DNA of 26,119 bases from Insolitispirillum peregrinum (GCF_042665255.1 NZ_JBHTCD010000049.1), one strand, 5' to 3'; positions 15,640-23,777 are shown, numbered from the stretch's first letter. Translations and numbers: made by a program. Notes: a model not told the origin generated them from the sequence alone.

Positions 15640-16071
15640 TTATGCCTGCGGAATTGTCTTAGCAATAATCGAGACGGAACCCCTAGGGAGAAAAAGTTGG
15701 CAATAACTCAGCGATTCCAGATCTTTAACTTCGGGGGCTATCACCTCATGAATGTGAGGATCATCGCGGTGGGGGGAGTTGTGGGCGACGTAAAGCCAAG
15801 CCTTCTGTACACTTGGTCGCTCGGAGAAGTTCAGGCCGACTTTCAAGAATTCAAACACTTCCCGTCGCTTGCTTCCTGGCACCCACGTCATCGTGCCAAA
15901 GCGATGGTCTGGCCGGACAAGGGTTACGGGGTTTTCGAGGCGCAGGTTTATGGTACCTGGAAAACACTCTGCGGCTTCCGGAAACTCGCCAACAAATAAC
16001 GGTATCTGTAGCTTCAGGTTTTTACAGGCGATGCCCATTCCGTGCACGACTTCAGCGTTAATCTTCAACAT
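15640..16071 (-). CDS. RibK-like protein (resembles CTP-dependent riboflavin kinase, DUF120)
   Basis: The 143-residue product aligns by eye with archaeal CTP-dependent riboflavin kinase. AEVVHGMGIA at the N-terminus fits its GxVxxGxGxG strand, CFPGTINLRLE fits the nucleotide/Mg motif PxxGTLNxxL, and HIHEVIAPEVKDLESLSYC fits the C-terminal EIIAPxxLRExxxLxxGD region. Riboflavin kinase of this type makes FMN using CTP. Bacteria normally use the unrelated RibF, so a special role in this island is likely; the real substrate may be another nucleoside or vitamin-like compound. I start at the ATG at 16071, which overlaps the end of the GT9 gene by 14 bases; the frame is open to a TTG at 16086. It is downstream of GT9 and probably co-transcribed. 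Confidence 0.6.
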   Translation of the reverse strand: MLKINAEVVHGMGIACKNLKLQIPLFVGEFPEAAECFPGTINLRLENPVTLVRPDHRFGTMTWVPGSKRREVFEFLKVGLNFSERPSVQKAWLYVAHNSPHRDDPHIHEVIAPEVKDLESLSYCQLFLPRGSVSIIAKTIPQA

Positions 16072-17131
16072 ATTTAGTACTCTCAATACTTATAGATGGC
16101 TGTTCAATGACCGCAGACAGCGCAGCTATTAATTCGCTGTCTTTGAATGCGTCCATATTCTTTTCCCTTGAGTCAGAGGCCGCCTGGGTGAACAATACCC
16201 TCGTTGTCGGGGAAGGCTCGGGTAGCCATGGATTTATCTCCTGGCCTTGGGATGGATAAATCGCAACCAACTTTTTTCTTAGCCCGCTAGCAATATGCAC
16301 GACGGCTGTATCAACGGATATGACCATACCTGCCGCGGCGATGATGGCTATTGCGTCGTAGATCGTATTCACTCCTTGGATAACCTCAACATTCGTGCGC
16401 CCCGCTGCCCGAGCAATAATCTCGGCCTGCTGAGAAGTGGAAGGGCTGCTGAGAAGTCCGACCCGCATGTGAGGGGCCCAGTCAGCGATGCTCTGGAGCG
16501 CTTGGATAGTCCTTGAAGCCTTCAAGGACTTATCGGCACGACTTCCAAATGAGTTGACCACAACATCAAAACACCTCTCGGCTGTCTGGGCCCCTGGAAC
16601 CGGAATCCGGGGGGTTCTGTCAATCCCCTCAATCCCCATCTGCTGCAGCACCGAGGCATACTTCATGGAGAAACTCATGCCCGCTGTGGCGCCCCCCATC
16701 CTCCCGTTTACCCAATTCAGGTCATCATCGAGGGAGAAGACATTCTGAGGGCGAAGAAGCCACATGAAAGCCATCTCCCGAACGGGCACCCGCCCCACTA
16801 GGTGGACGACAGTGTCGATCCCCCGGAGCTTGCGCAGCAGCCTCAGCAACTCCGAAAATCCGGGATTTGGCGAACTGGTCAGCACATGATCGACATCGAA
16901 GTATTTTTCATGCAGCTCGGCGAGAGCCACCGGAGCGATCACGGTAACCAAACACCCTTCAAGTTTACGTAGTTCTCGGTAGAAGAATGATGAGACAAAG
17001 GCGTCTCCATATTTGCCATCCCACCGGATGACCACCACATGCTTTGGCGGTGAAATAGCTGGGACCCGGCTGCGACGGTCGAAGAATAGTTTTCCAGCCG
17101 TCCTGACGAAGCTGGCTATGCCACGTTTCAC
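16058..17131 (-). CDS. GT9-family glycosyltransferase (ADP-heptose:LPS heptosyltransferase-like)
   Basis: The 357-residue protein has the two-domain layout of GT9 enzymes. The N-terminal Rossmann part reads VVVIRWDGKYGDAFVSSFFY with the usual GD near the first loop, then VTVIAP and DVDHVL. The C-terminal donor-binding part contains VISVDTAVVHIASGLRKK, equivalent to the conserved D-T/S-G-xxHxAxAL segment, followed by LVAIYPS. Family members add heptose or related sugars to the LPS core on the inner membrane. The protein starts with a basic, amphipathic helix (MKRGIASFVRTAGKLFF) that could attach it to the membrane. The start is GTG at 17131 with GGAGTG just upstream. The gene lies just after an IS3 remnant, so its native promoter may have been replaced. 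Confidence 0.85.
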   Translation of the reverse strand: MKRGIASFVRTAGKLFFDRRSRVPAISPPKHVVVIRWDGKYGDAFVSSFFYRELRKLEGCLVTVIAPVALAELHEKYFDVDHVLTSSPNPGFSELLRLLRKLRGIDTVVHLVGRVPVREMAFMWLLRPQNVFSLDDDLNWVNGRMGGATAGMSFSMKYASVLQQMGIEGIDRTPRIPVPGAQTAERCFDVVVNSFGSRADKSLKASRTIQALQSIADWAPHMRVGLLSSPSTSQQAEIIARAAGRTNVEVIQGVNTIYDAIAIIAAAGMVISVDTAVVHIASGLRKKLVAIYPSQGQEINPWLPEPSPTTRVLFTQAASDSREKNMDAFKDSELIAALSAVIEQPSISIESTKYVED

Positions 17132-17209
17132 TCGTCACTCCCGCATTCTGAGGTGGCCTCGTCCCTTTAGACAGATGGGCGGCCTGAATAAGCTAATCCC
17201 GTTTGGTGA

Positions 17210-17877
17210 TCATGCCGCCAAGAGGATGGACGACACTATCTTCAGAGTATACCCCGGAGATGGTGTCGTCACGATTTGAAAATACACGTCGTCGGGTGTC
17301 TGTCCAGAGAACACGGAATGAGGTCGTCGAATATTGTAAAAACTGATCCATTTCGCCAGGCCCTGGCGCAATTCCGATCCGGTCTCGAAGGCATGCAAAT
17401 AAACGCATTCGTATTTTATCGAGCGCCACAGCCTTTCGATGAAGACATTGTCCATCCAGCGTCCCCGGCCATCCATGCTGATTTTCACGCCCGCGTCTTT
17501 CAGGACGCCTGTGAACTCCGCACCGGTGAACTGGCTGCCCTGATCAGTATTAAAGTGTCCGGTTTTCCGTATCTGGCAAGGGCTCCTTCCAGCGCTTCGA
17601 CACAGAAATCGGCATGCATGGTATTGGACAACCTCCAGGACAGCACTTTACGGCCATGTCAGTCCATGATCGCCACCAGATACAGGAAGCCCCGCCGCAT
17701 CGGAATATAGGTGATATCGACGCACCAGGCTTGATTCGGGCGGTCGATCACCAGGTCCCTCAGCAGGTACGGATAGACCTTGTACTCCGGGTGTGGAACC
17801 GTCGTCTTCGGCTTCTGGTAGATTGGCGACAGGCCCATTTTTGCCATCAACCTGGAAACCCGCTTGCTCGACAACAA
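17210..17877 (-). pseudogene. IS3-family transposase OrfB, 5'-truncated and disrupted
   Basis: On the minus strand from 17877 the frame reads VSRLMAKMGLSPIYQKP, then the rve integrase core CVDITYIPMRRGFLYLVAIMD, and reaches a TGA at 17659-17661 where relatives have W (MDWHGRKVLSW). Past it the same frame continues with HADFCVEALEGALARYGKPD, then a one-base shift near 17560 leads to QFTGAEFTGVLKDAGVKISM and DGRGRWMDNVFIERLWRSI with the last catalytic glutamate. The C-terminus ends in RRPHSVFSGQTPDD and a tail at 17210. The first ORF (OrfA) and the start of OrfB are absent, because the sequence changes abruptly into a DotA/TraY gene near 17876. Stop plus frameshift plus truncation make it inactive. 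Confidence 0.85.
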
Positions 17878-19570
17878 ATACTACAACTGGGATTATGGCA
17901 AGCCATGCGGCAATCTGGAAATCCCGGTCATTGAAGGCGAAAGCTGGCTCCCATGGAAGGAGACATCCGAAGACGCGCTTGATGGCCGCCGGACGGGGGC
18001 GACATCATCGGAAGCGGTTGCGGCCCAGCGGAAGGCGGGCGCGGTGATCGAGGATGCGGTCAAAACCATTGATCAGGACGCCATTGCCGAGACGTTCAAC
18101 GCCGCCAGAAAACAGGCGACAGAAAACGCCATCGCAGCCTTGCGCGGCCCGATCACCGCTTTCATGACATCGCCGAAAATGAGTGATGCCGATGCCGAGC
18201 AGGTGAAGAATACCCTGACATCTGCCATCTCGGCCCAGATTGATGCCTACGATGCGGCGATGCTGGCGGCGGCCAAAAAGGGCGTCACCCTGCATGAAAG
18301 CGAAGTCAGAAGCGCCTTCGAGACCTTTGCCAAGGAGGCAGGCTGGTCAGCAGCAGGCAGCTACTACCTGCTGATTTCGAAATACACCGGCGACGTCTAC
18401 GCCATGATGAATATCAAGCATTCGTCACACATCCTCGACCTTGAACAGATGCGAAAGAAGATGATCCATGGCGACACGGTCCCTGTCCACGCTGAAGCCA
18501 TGGCGCGGTTCTCAAACGTCCTGAACGGGGCTGCTCTCGATTCCAGCAGGATCAGCGAAATGACCAGCGAGGGTCTTGTCGGAAGCTGGAATGGCAACCA
18601 GGATCTCTCTGATCAGGCGATGTACTCCCTTGGCGGGGGGCTTTTCATGGGGTTCATCGAATCAGCCTCAAGCATGGACTCCAACGATCCCCTGACCCAC
18701 ATGATCGGGTTTGGTCATCACATGATTGGCACCTCGGAAGCCATGATGGTGGCTGCCGCAACAATCATGGCCGTATCGGATTCAATGGACAACAGCCCCG
18801 AAGGACTCGTTGCCAAAGGGGTTTTGAAAATCGCGAAAGTTATTCCGCAGACGGCACTCTTTGCAAAAGCAGCCGGAGCCCTTGGTTCCATCGGCAAGTT
18901 CCTGTCACCCTACGTCTTCACCGGCATCATGGCGATCATGGTGATCGGGATCGTCCACGCCTTCGTCCTGCCGATGCTGCCGTTCATCGTGTGGCTGACC
19001 GCCCTCGTTGGCTGGCTGATCTTCGTGATGGAAGCCATGGTTGCCGCTCCGATTTGGGCGCTGACCCACTGCCGGTTTGATGGTGCAAACCTGATTGATC
19101 AGGCCCAGCGCCAAGGCTATGTGCTGGCCTTCAACCTGTTCCTGCGGCCTGTCCTGATGCTGATGGGCCTGATCCTGAGTCTGGCAGCCTACAGTGCCCT
19201 GATCCAGTACATGAACAACACCATGATCTTTGCCATCAAGCAGACCACCTCGGGCCACATGTTCGGAATCGTGACGACGCTGGTGATGCTGGGGATGATC
19301 ACCTATGTCCAGTATCAGCTTGCCACCAAGACCTTCGCCCTGATCCACATGGTGCCGGATCGTGTCGCCCGCTGGTTTAATGCCGGGGCGGAAAATCTGG
19401 GTGAAGAGAATGACTCAAGCAAGGCCGTCGCCATCATCCATGAGGGGATGCACAAGGGTGAGTCTGCTGGTCAGTCTGCAATGCAGGCGGCAATGGCACC
19501 GAAGAAAAAGAAACCGAATGGGCCTCAAAATAACAACAATGGCGATAACAGCGATGGAAATGACATGTAG
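17876..19570 (+). pseudogene. DotA/TraY-family type IVB transfer gene, 5' end missing
   Basis: The frame gives about 563 residues of the inner-membrane protein DotA/TraY from type IVB (IncI/Dot-Icm) transfer systems. It begins mid-protein with YYNWDYGKPCGNLEIP, a CG-containing segment known from the periplasmic part, then a long helical periplasmic region. Membrane segments follow around FTGIMAIMVIGIVHAFVLPM, FIVWLTALVGWLIFVMEAMV and VLAFNLFLRPVLMLMGLILS, with a final one near FGIVTTLVMLGMITYV. The tail is rich in lysine, asparagine and glycine. DotA/TraY proteins are normally longer and start with a signal peptide; here that part is replaced by IS3 sequence up to about 17876. A TTG at 17864 inside the IS could start a fused protein, but function is unlikely. 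No other transfer-apparatus genes are in the window. Confidence 0.85.
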
Positions 19571-19594
19571 AATTATGTAGAATTTAAAGAGCAT

Positions 19595-19636
19595 TAAAAA
19601 AACAGACCGCCTAGCGTTAGGTGGTCTGTTTTTTAA
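19595..19636. terminator. Strong bidirectional rho-independent terminator
   Basis: ACAGACCGCCTA (19602-19613) pairs with TAGGTGGTCTGT (19618-19629) around a GCGT loop, with one G-U pair. A run of T follows and a run of A precedes it. It therefore serves both the DotA/TraY fragment from the left and the small minus-strand gene from the right. Confidence 0.92.
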
Positions 19637-19642
19637 TTAGAA

Positions 19643-19990
19643 CTAAGACCTTTTGCTTTGTGGGTCTTTAATTCCCTGATTTTTTGCTTCTTGATCAAAA
19701 GCAGCATCATAAACTTTGCTAAGGTGAGTTTTATTCTTCCCAATGCTGTTGCCGGATTTAAATTTCTCATCAACTTTTTGGAAAAGACCAGAGGGGTCGC
19801 CAGCTTGTTCGACAACGCTCCTGAGAGCCAGAAGTTGTGCTTTTTGTCCGGCACTGTGAGCCCGAGCAATCTTCACATCTTGTTGCAAAACCAAAATTTG
19901 TTCTTCCAGCTTCGTTGCATAATTCATCCAGTCGCCCAAATCTCGCTGGGTACGCAATCCCTGCCAATAAAGCGGATCTTCAAAACCCAT
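19643..19990 (-). CDS. Small coiled-coil hypothetical protein
   Basis: I do not recognise this 115-residue protein. It starts MGFEDPLYWQGLRTQRDLGD, then a heptad-like stretch near 25-60 (KLEEQILVLQQDVKIAR, then GQKAQLLALRSVVEQ) predicts a coiled coil; the C-terminus is basic and polar. A perfect AGGAGG lies six bases before the ATG, so it is probably expressed. It ends just inside the terminator that it shares with the DotA/TraY fragment. Its promoter region is AT-rich and contains two 19-bp tandem repeats. Base composition is lower in GC than the neighbours, which suggests a separate origin. It may belong to the former type IVB plasmid, as small genes next to transfer clusters often do. Confidence 0.75.
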   Translation of the reverse strand: MGFEDPLYWQGLRTQRDLGDWMNYATKLEEQILVLQQDVKIARAHSAGQKAQLLALRSVVEQAGDPSGLFQKVDEKFKSGNSIGKNKTHLSKVYDAAFDQEAKNQGIKDPQSKRS

Positions 19991-20048
19991 GGTAGCCTCC
20001 TTATATTAGTGTGATTTCCGGTTTGTTGGCTGGAAACCACCGCTGACC

Positions 20049-20085
20049 TTATTTATATAAGATATCTTTATTTATATAAGATGTC
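20049..20085. repeat. Two tandem 19-bp repeats before the small coiled-coil gene
   Basis: TTATTTATATAAGATATC (20049-20066) and TTATTTATATAAGATGTC (20068-20085) differ at one base and lie 19 bases apart. Each holds the palindrome TTATATAA. On the minus strand they overlap a TTGACA hexamer and a possible promoter, so they are well placed as operators of the gene at 19990. An iteron role is possible but there is no Rep gene directly beside them. Confidence 0.55.
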
Positions 20086-20245
20086 AATATTTAAAATATG
20101 AGAACAAAAGTAAAACAGGATTTCTTTTATTGGTGATAGAATACTTCAGTTTTTAAAGGAGGTATGTATCTAGAATTAAAATGAAATAAATACTATATAC
20201 TATAAATATAAACAGTTTTGAATCTATTATTGTGTATTTTAATTA
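20086..20245. other. AT-rich stretch without a gene; isolated Shine-Dalgarno
   Basis: This stretch is mainly A and T. A strong ribosome-binding sequence, AAAGGAGGT at 20155-20163, is followed only by a six-codon frame (ATG at 20164) and by ATG-AAA-TAA at 20181. No longer frame starts within normal distance, so it is either a leader peptide or the remnant of a lost gene. Confidence 0.4.
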
Positions 20246-20434
20246 TCATTTCGGTGTGTGAGAACGGTGTTGTTTTTGACGAACCCTGACGTCCACTTTG
20301 TAGGAGCATTCGCGGTCTGCTGTAATTTTCAACATTTCTATTAACTCTGTAATCAGAAAAGCAAGGGGGCTGCCAGGGTCGTTCAACGCTAATAGGCTAA
20401 GCAGCGGATCGTACTGAGAGTGGGCATCAAACAA
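20246..20434 (-). pseudogene. C-terminal fragment of an unknown gene cut by the ISAs1-family element
   Basis: The minus-strand frame is open from about 20464 to 20246 and encodes some 70 residues such as FDAHSQYDPLLSLLALNDPG and LITELIEMLKITADRE, which read like real protein. There is no ATG or GTG and no ribosome site at its upstream end, where transposase-related DNA starts. I read it as the tail of a gene whose 5' part was lost; a TTG start at 20434 would make a 62-residue protein instead. Its function cannot be told. Confidence 0.4.
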
Positions 20435-20495
20435 AGATGCTTTCTGCGGGCGCTTTACCTGGATTTAGGGGTAATAATCATCCTGGAAGGTTGCC

Positions 20496-21209
20496 TTGAT
20501 ACCGAGCACGCTGCTGTCGTTGTTTTCTCAAATTTCCGATCCCCGTCGTGGTCAGGGAAAGATACACCCTCTGACACCGATCCTGCTGTTCACTGTATTG
20601 GCGATGCTGGCCGGAGCGCGGTCGTATTGTCAGGTTCACAGCTTCATCCGAACTCATCTTGAGCGGCTGAACGACGGGTTTGGCATATCGCTTCGTCGTA
20701 CTCCGGCCTATTCATTGGTGCGGTTTATCCTGCAGGGCCTTGATGCCGACGAGATGGAGCGGGTCTCCCGTGCTCATGCCGCTGGTCTTGCCGAAGCCCC
20801 GGTTGACAGCACCCCCATGCCCTTCGGCGATGGTCATCGACGGCAAGACCCTGCGCGGCAGCTTTGATGCCTTCCATGACCGCAAGGCAGCGCATGTGCT
20901 GAGCGCCTTTGCCGCTGACAGCCAGATCATCCTCGGCCATTTGCCGATTACCGGGAAGAGTAACGAGAGTCCCGCTGCCCAAGCCATGATCGCGGAACTG
21001 GGCCTGAGCGGGCATCTGTTCACTCTCGACGCCCTGCACGGCCAAAAAAAACATTCGAGATTGCCCGTGACACGGGCAACCACCTTTTGGTCCAGGTGAA
21101 AGCCAACCAGCCCAATTTACTCAAAATCGCCCAAACCACCGCCAGCACCAACGATCCTGCCGACACTGCATTTTCACGCGACAAGGGGCAATCCCTCCAG
21201 CCTAGCTAA
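20496..21209 (+). pseudogene. ISAs1-family transposase, frameshifted and 3'-truncated
   Basis: The first frame (from a TTG at 20496) gives the family's N-terminal domain: LFSQISDPRRGQGKIHPLTP, then LLFTVLAMLAGARSY, and an HTH-like SFIRTHLERLNDGF. Near 20815, beside a run of C, the frame changes to one that contains the catalytic VIDGKTLRGSFDAFHDRKAA and QIILGHLPITGKSNE, then LFTLDALHGQKK. In a run of eight A (21044-21051) it returns to the first frame: KTFEIARDTGNHLLVQVKAN. It ends at a TAA at 21207-21209, about 130 residues short of a full ISAs1 transposase. The order and motifs make the family secure; the element is inactive. Confidence 0.85.
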
Positions 21210-21348
21210 AGACTTGGGGACACCGTGCGGCGAGGGCCAGCGGCCCCCAGGATAACGCCCCCAGCAGGGCCGACAGCTATGGAGACGAGCGTAGCTCGGC
21301 GGAATAGCGGTAGTCGGTCACTACTACTTCCTTGCAAGCCTCGGGGCT
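21210..21348. other. Intergenic region before the relaxase gene; candidate oriT
   Basis: This 139-base gap carries several short inverted repeats: GGGCC-AGC-GGCCC (21235-21246 region), CGAGC-GTA-GCTCG (about 21293-21305) and GTAGT-N5-ACTAC (about 21310-21324). Relaxases of the MobV family usually nick near an inverted repeat just upstream of their own gene, so an origin of transfer here is likely in principle. I cannot name the nick site. Confidence 0.35.
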
Positions 21349-22821
21349 ATGCTTGTTGGCATGGGATATCAGTTCGTCCACCTCGAAACATATAGCCGTA
21401 AAGCCGATTCTGCGGGCAGGTCCACAACGTTTGTGCTTGATGAAGCCGAACGACGTCTGGACGCGTGCCAGCATGTCGCTGAGCCAGTTCCGCCGACCGT
21501 CGTCTTCGGCATGTCCGTGTCTGAGGTGCGCGACCTCCATGATGTCCGTGCGGCGGCGGCAATGACCGAGGCGGCGGGTAAAGCTCGGCGCATTCGTTCA
21601 GACCAGCACACGTTGGGGACAGTTGTCGCGTCCTTCCCCGTTCCGTGGGATGAGGTCCGTTCTGCCCCGTCGAAGGCGGAGGCGTTGGCTAATTGGGAAC
21701 GGCGGACGGTTGATTGGTTGCGCGACCAGTACGGAGAACAACTGGTTTCTGTTTTGGCTCATTGTGACGAGCGTTTTCCTCACCTGCACGCCTACATCCT
21801 GCCCGCAGACCCGTCGATGCGTGCCAAAGTATTGCACGCGGGATGGTCGGCCAAGGCGTCGGCCGTCGCAGCGGCAAAGGCCGGGGGTGCCGACGGTAAG
21901 ACCGCGAACGCCAAGGGCGATGTGGCGTACAAAGCCGCGATGCGGGCGTGGCAGGACTCATATTGGCAGGCGGTTGGGTTACCCTGCGGGTTGGCGCGCC
22001 TAGGTCCTGGACGAAGACGCCTGACCCGCGCGGCGTGGCAAACGGAGCAGGCCGCTGCGCGGACGACTGCTGTCTTGATGGGCAAAGCCGACGAAGCCCA
22101 ACGAGCTGTGCAGGAGGCGGAGGCCGAACTTGGTGCGCGGTCACAAGCCGCGTCCAACCTGGAAGGGAGGGCCAAAGCCGCAGCCGAGAACGCCTATTCT
22201 GCTATTGCCGAAGCGAAGATGCGCCTCGCTGAAGCGAAGCAGGCGGTGGATTCGGCGGTTGCTGCTCGTAGGCAAGCTGAGGCAAACGCTCGGCGGGAAG
22301 CCCGCGCCGTCCTCGCGCAGGCACGAATCGAGGGAGCGCACATCGTCGCTGCTGCTGAGGCCAAAGCGGCGCCGATGCGCCGCTTTGGCGGCTGGCTTGG
22401 AAGCGTCTGGGCGGGATTTCGCTCGGTCGAGAGGAAGCTTGTCGCGGCTGCCGATGCCCGTGTGGCTGCGGCGCGGACGGTCGCTGCCGCCGAAATTGCC
22501 GAGGCCAAAGCGCGGCTTCGGGAGGAGGCGCGGCAAGAGGTCGGGGACCTGCTGACGGAACTGCGCCAAACAGCCGCCCGCGCCGAGGATGAACGGAAAT
22601 GGGCTGAGAAGCGGCTGGAGAAATTGGAGGCGAACGCCAAGCGTCACGCCGAAGCCGCACAGCAGGCCAAGGACGCCCTGGGAAAGGAGAAGTCGGCCCG
22701 CCAAAGGGCTGAAGCCGAGCGTGAGCGATTTCAGTCGCTTTGGGCGGATGCCGATAATGTGTTACGGGCGATTGAGCAGGAGCCGTGTGGCGGAACCACT
22801 TTTGGGCATTCGCAGCGCTAG
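21349..22821 (+). CDS. MobV-type relaxase (Mob/Pre family) with a long coiled-coil tail
   Basis: This 490-residue protein would nick plasmid DNA at oriT for mobilisation. The key evidence is LAHCDERFPHLHAYILP at about 136-152, which contains the family's metal motif HxDExxPHxH (H138, D140, E141, H145, H147). Residues 5-95 have the expected N-terminal strands (MGYQFVHLETYSRK) and helix. From about 225 to 470 the protein is a very alanine-, glutamate- and arginine-rich coiled coil (repeated AEAKxRLxEA-type heptads), longer than usual. I use the ATG at 21349, which has a GGGG just upstream; the ATG at 21361 is nearly as good. It lies between a dead ISAs1 element and a recombinase gene and appears intact. 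It fits the plasmid-like Rep and origin region further right. Confidence 0.8.
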   Translation: MLVGMGYQFVHLETYSRKADSAGRSTTFVLDEAERRLDACQHVAEPVPPTVVFGMSVSEVRDLHDVRAAAAMTEAAGKARRIRSDQHTLGTVVASFPVPWDEVRSAPSKAEALANWERRTVDWLRDQYGEQLVSVLAHCDERFPHLHAYILPADPSMRAKVLHAGWSAKASAVAAAKAGGADGKTANAKGDVAYKAAMRAWQDSYWQAVGLPCGLARLGPGRRRLTRAAWQTEQAAARTTAVLMGKADEAQRAVQEAEAELGARSQAASNLEGRAKAAAENAYSAIAEAKMRLAEAKQAVDSAVAARRQAEANARREARAVLAQARIEGAHIVAAAEAKAAPMRRFGGWLGSVWAGFRSVERKLVAAADARVAAARTVAAAEIAEAKARLREEARQEVGDLLTELRQTAARAEDERKWAEKRLEKLEANAKRHAEAAQQAKDALGKEKSARQRAEAERERFQSLWADADNVLRAIEQEPCGGTTFGHSQR

Positions 22822-22880
22822 ACATTCGTTGCAGTGGGCGATACACACCGACGCATCGTCTTACGGTGGGGAATCCTAAA

Positions 22881-23045
22881 ATGGGTGTCACGATAACACT
22901 TAGAACATGCGAGGGACAGTCTCACTTCAAAGAAGCGCTTGTTGGAGCAGTTGCTGTGTTGCCGCAAACGGAGCGTATTCTGTGTTCTGGATTCTTTTCT
23001 ACGGCATCGACTGGACGACGTTATCCGAGCTCCGTATGTTCCTGA
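22881..23045 (+). CDS. Short frame, possibly a frameshifted gene remnant
   Basis: Between the relaxase and the recombinase (22822-23225) the only protein-like text starts at ATG 22881: about 35 residues (MGVTITLRTCEGQSHFKEAL, then PQTERILCSGFF). After that the plausible reading shifts to another frame (FYGIDWTTLSELRMFLTSIK). I do not recognise it. It may be the start of a larger gene lost to deletion, or chance. Confidence 0.25.
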   Translation: MGVTITLRTCEGQSHFKEALVGAVAVLPQTERILCSGFFSTASTGRRYPSSVCS

Positions 23046-23147
23046 CCTCAATCAAGGACTTGGAATCGATAGGCAGCCTAGCTTCTAATGGCTAATATGG
23101 ATCAACAGGGTATACCCTAAAAATACATTACTGCGAGACAGATTTTC

Positions 23148-23215
23148 CGTCTCATTTGGGTTGATTTTCTCTCCGTAAGACAGATAGAGTGAAATGTCTA
23201 GACCCAAACGAGACG
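23148..23215. promoter_or_regulatory. Inverted-repeat region before the serine recombinase: candidate res/crossover site
   Basis: CGTCTCATTTGGGT (23148-23161) and ACCCAAACGAGACG (23202-23215) are inverted partners with 13 of 14 matches. Between them AGACA (23178-23182) and TGTCT (23195-23199) form a second pair. The block ends 11 bases before the recombinase gene. Tn3-type resolvases bind and recombine at multi-part sites of this kind, which also control their own promoter. Confidence 0.55.
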
Positions 23216-23225
23216 GAGCGCTGTG

Positions 23226-23777
23226 ATGGCGAAAATCGGCTACGCCCGCGTGAGCACTGCCGACCAAGACAATGCGGTTCAGGTGGCGGCCCTCAAAGCC
23301 TCTGGCTGCGAGGTTATCCGCGAGGAAAAGGCGACGGGAACGACCACCTCAGGACGTACCGAGCTTGCTACGGTCCTCGACTTCATCCGCGATGGAGACG
23401 TACTGGTGGTTACTCGTATTGACCGTTTAGCGCGCTCCATCGCCGACCTCCAGACTATTGTCCGCACTCTCCGCGAGAAAGGTGCGGCCCTGCAAGCCAC
23501 CGAGCAACCCGTCGATACCAGCACAGCAGCGGGCAAGGCGTTCCTAGACATGCTCGGTGTGTTCGCGGAGTTCGAGACCAACTTGAGGCGTGAACGTCAA
23601 ATGGAAGGCATTGCCAAGGCCAAGGCTGAGGGCATCTATAAGGGCCGCAAGTCTGCCATCGATGCTGACGAGATTCGCCGCTTGCGCGCTGACGGCATGG
23701 GCGCATCGGCAATCGCCAAGTCGTTGGGTATTGGCCGAGCCAGCGTATATCGCTTGCTTGACGAAGAAGGCGAGTGA
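23226..23777 (+). CDS. Serine recombinase (resolvase/invertase family)
   Basis: The 183-residue enzyme has the full resolvase domain: R8 and the nucleophile S10 in IGYARVSTADQD, then R67 and R70 in VVTRIDRLARS, and the FAEFETNLRRERQ segment of the E-helix. Residues about 145-183 are a small HTH (DADEIRRLRADGMGASAIAK, then GIGRASVYRLL) that reads DNA. The length is typical of plasmid and transposon resolvases that separate dimers or cointegrates. An inverted-repeat region lies directly upstream. ATG at 23226 is used; GTG at 23223 would add one residue. It converges with the Rep gene, whose apparent frame overlaps its 3' end. It probably serves plasmid-dimer resolution or another element's movement. 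Confidence 0.92.
   Translation: MAKIGYARVSTADQDNAVQVAALKASGCEVIREEKATGTTTSGRTELATVLDFIRDGDVLVVTRIDRLARSIADLQTIVRTLREKGAALQATEQPVDTSTAAGKAFLDMLGVFAEFETNLRRERQMEGIAKAKAEGIYKGRKSAIDADEIRRLRADGMGASAIAKSLGIGRASVYRLLDEEGE

Noticed and set aside
17876..19570. Working type IVB secretion system
   Set aside because: Only a 5'-truncated DotA/TraY fragment is present and no other transfer genes are in the window.
21044..21051. Programmed frameshift in the ISAs1 transposase at the A8 run
   Set aside because: A slip here could be programmed, but the gene also has a second shift near 20815 and a missing C-terminus, so decay is the simpler reading.
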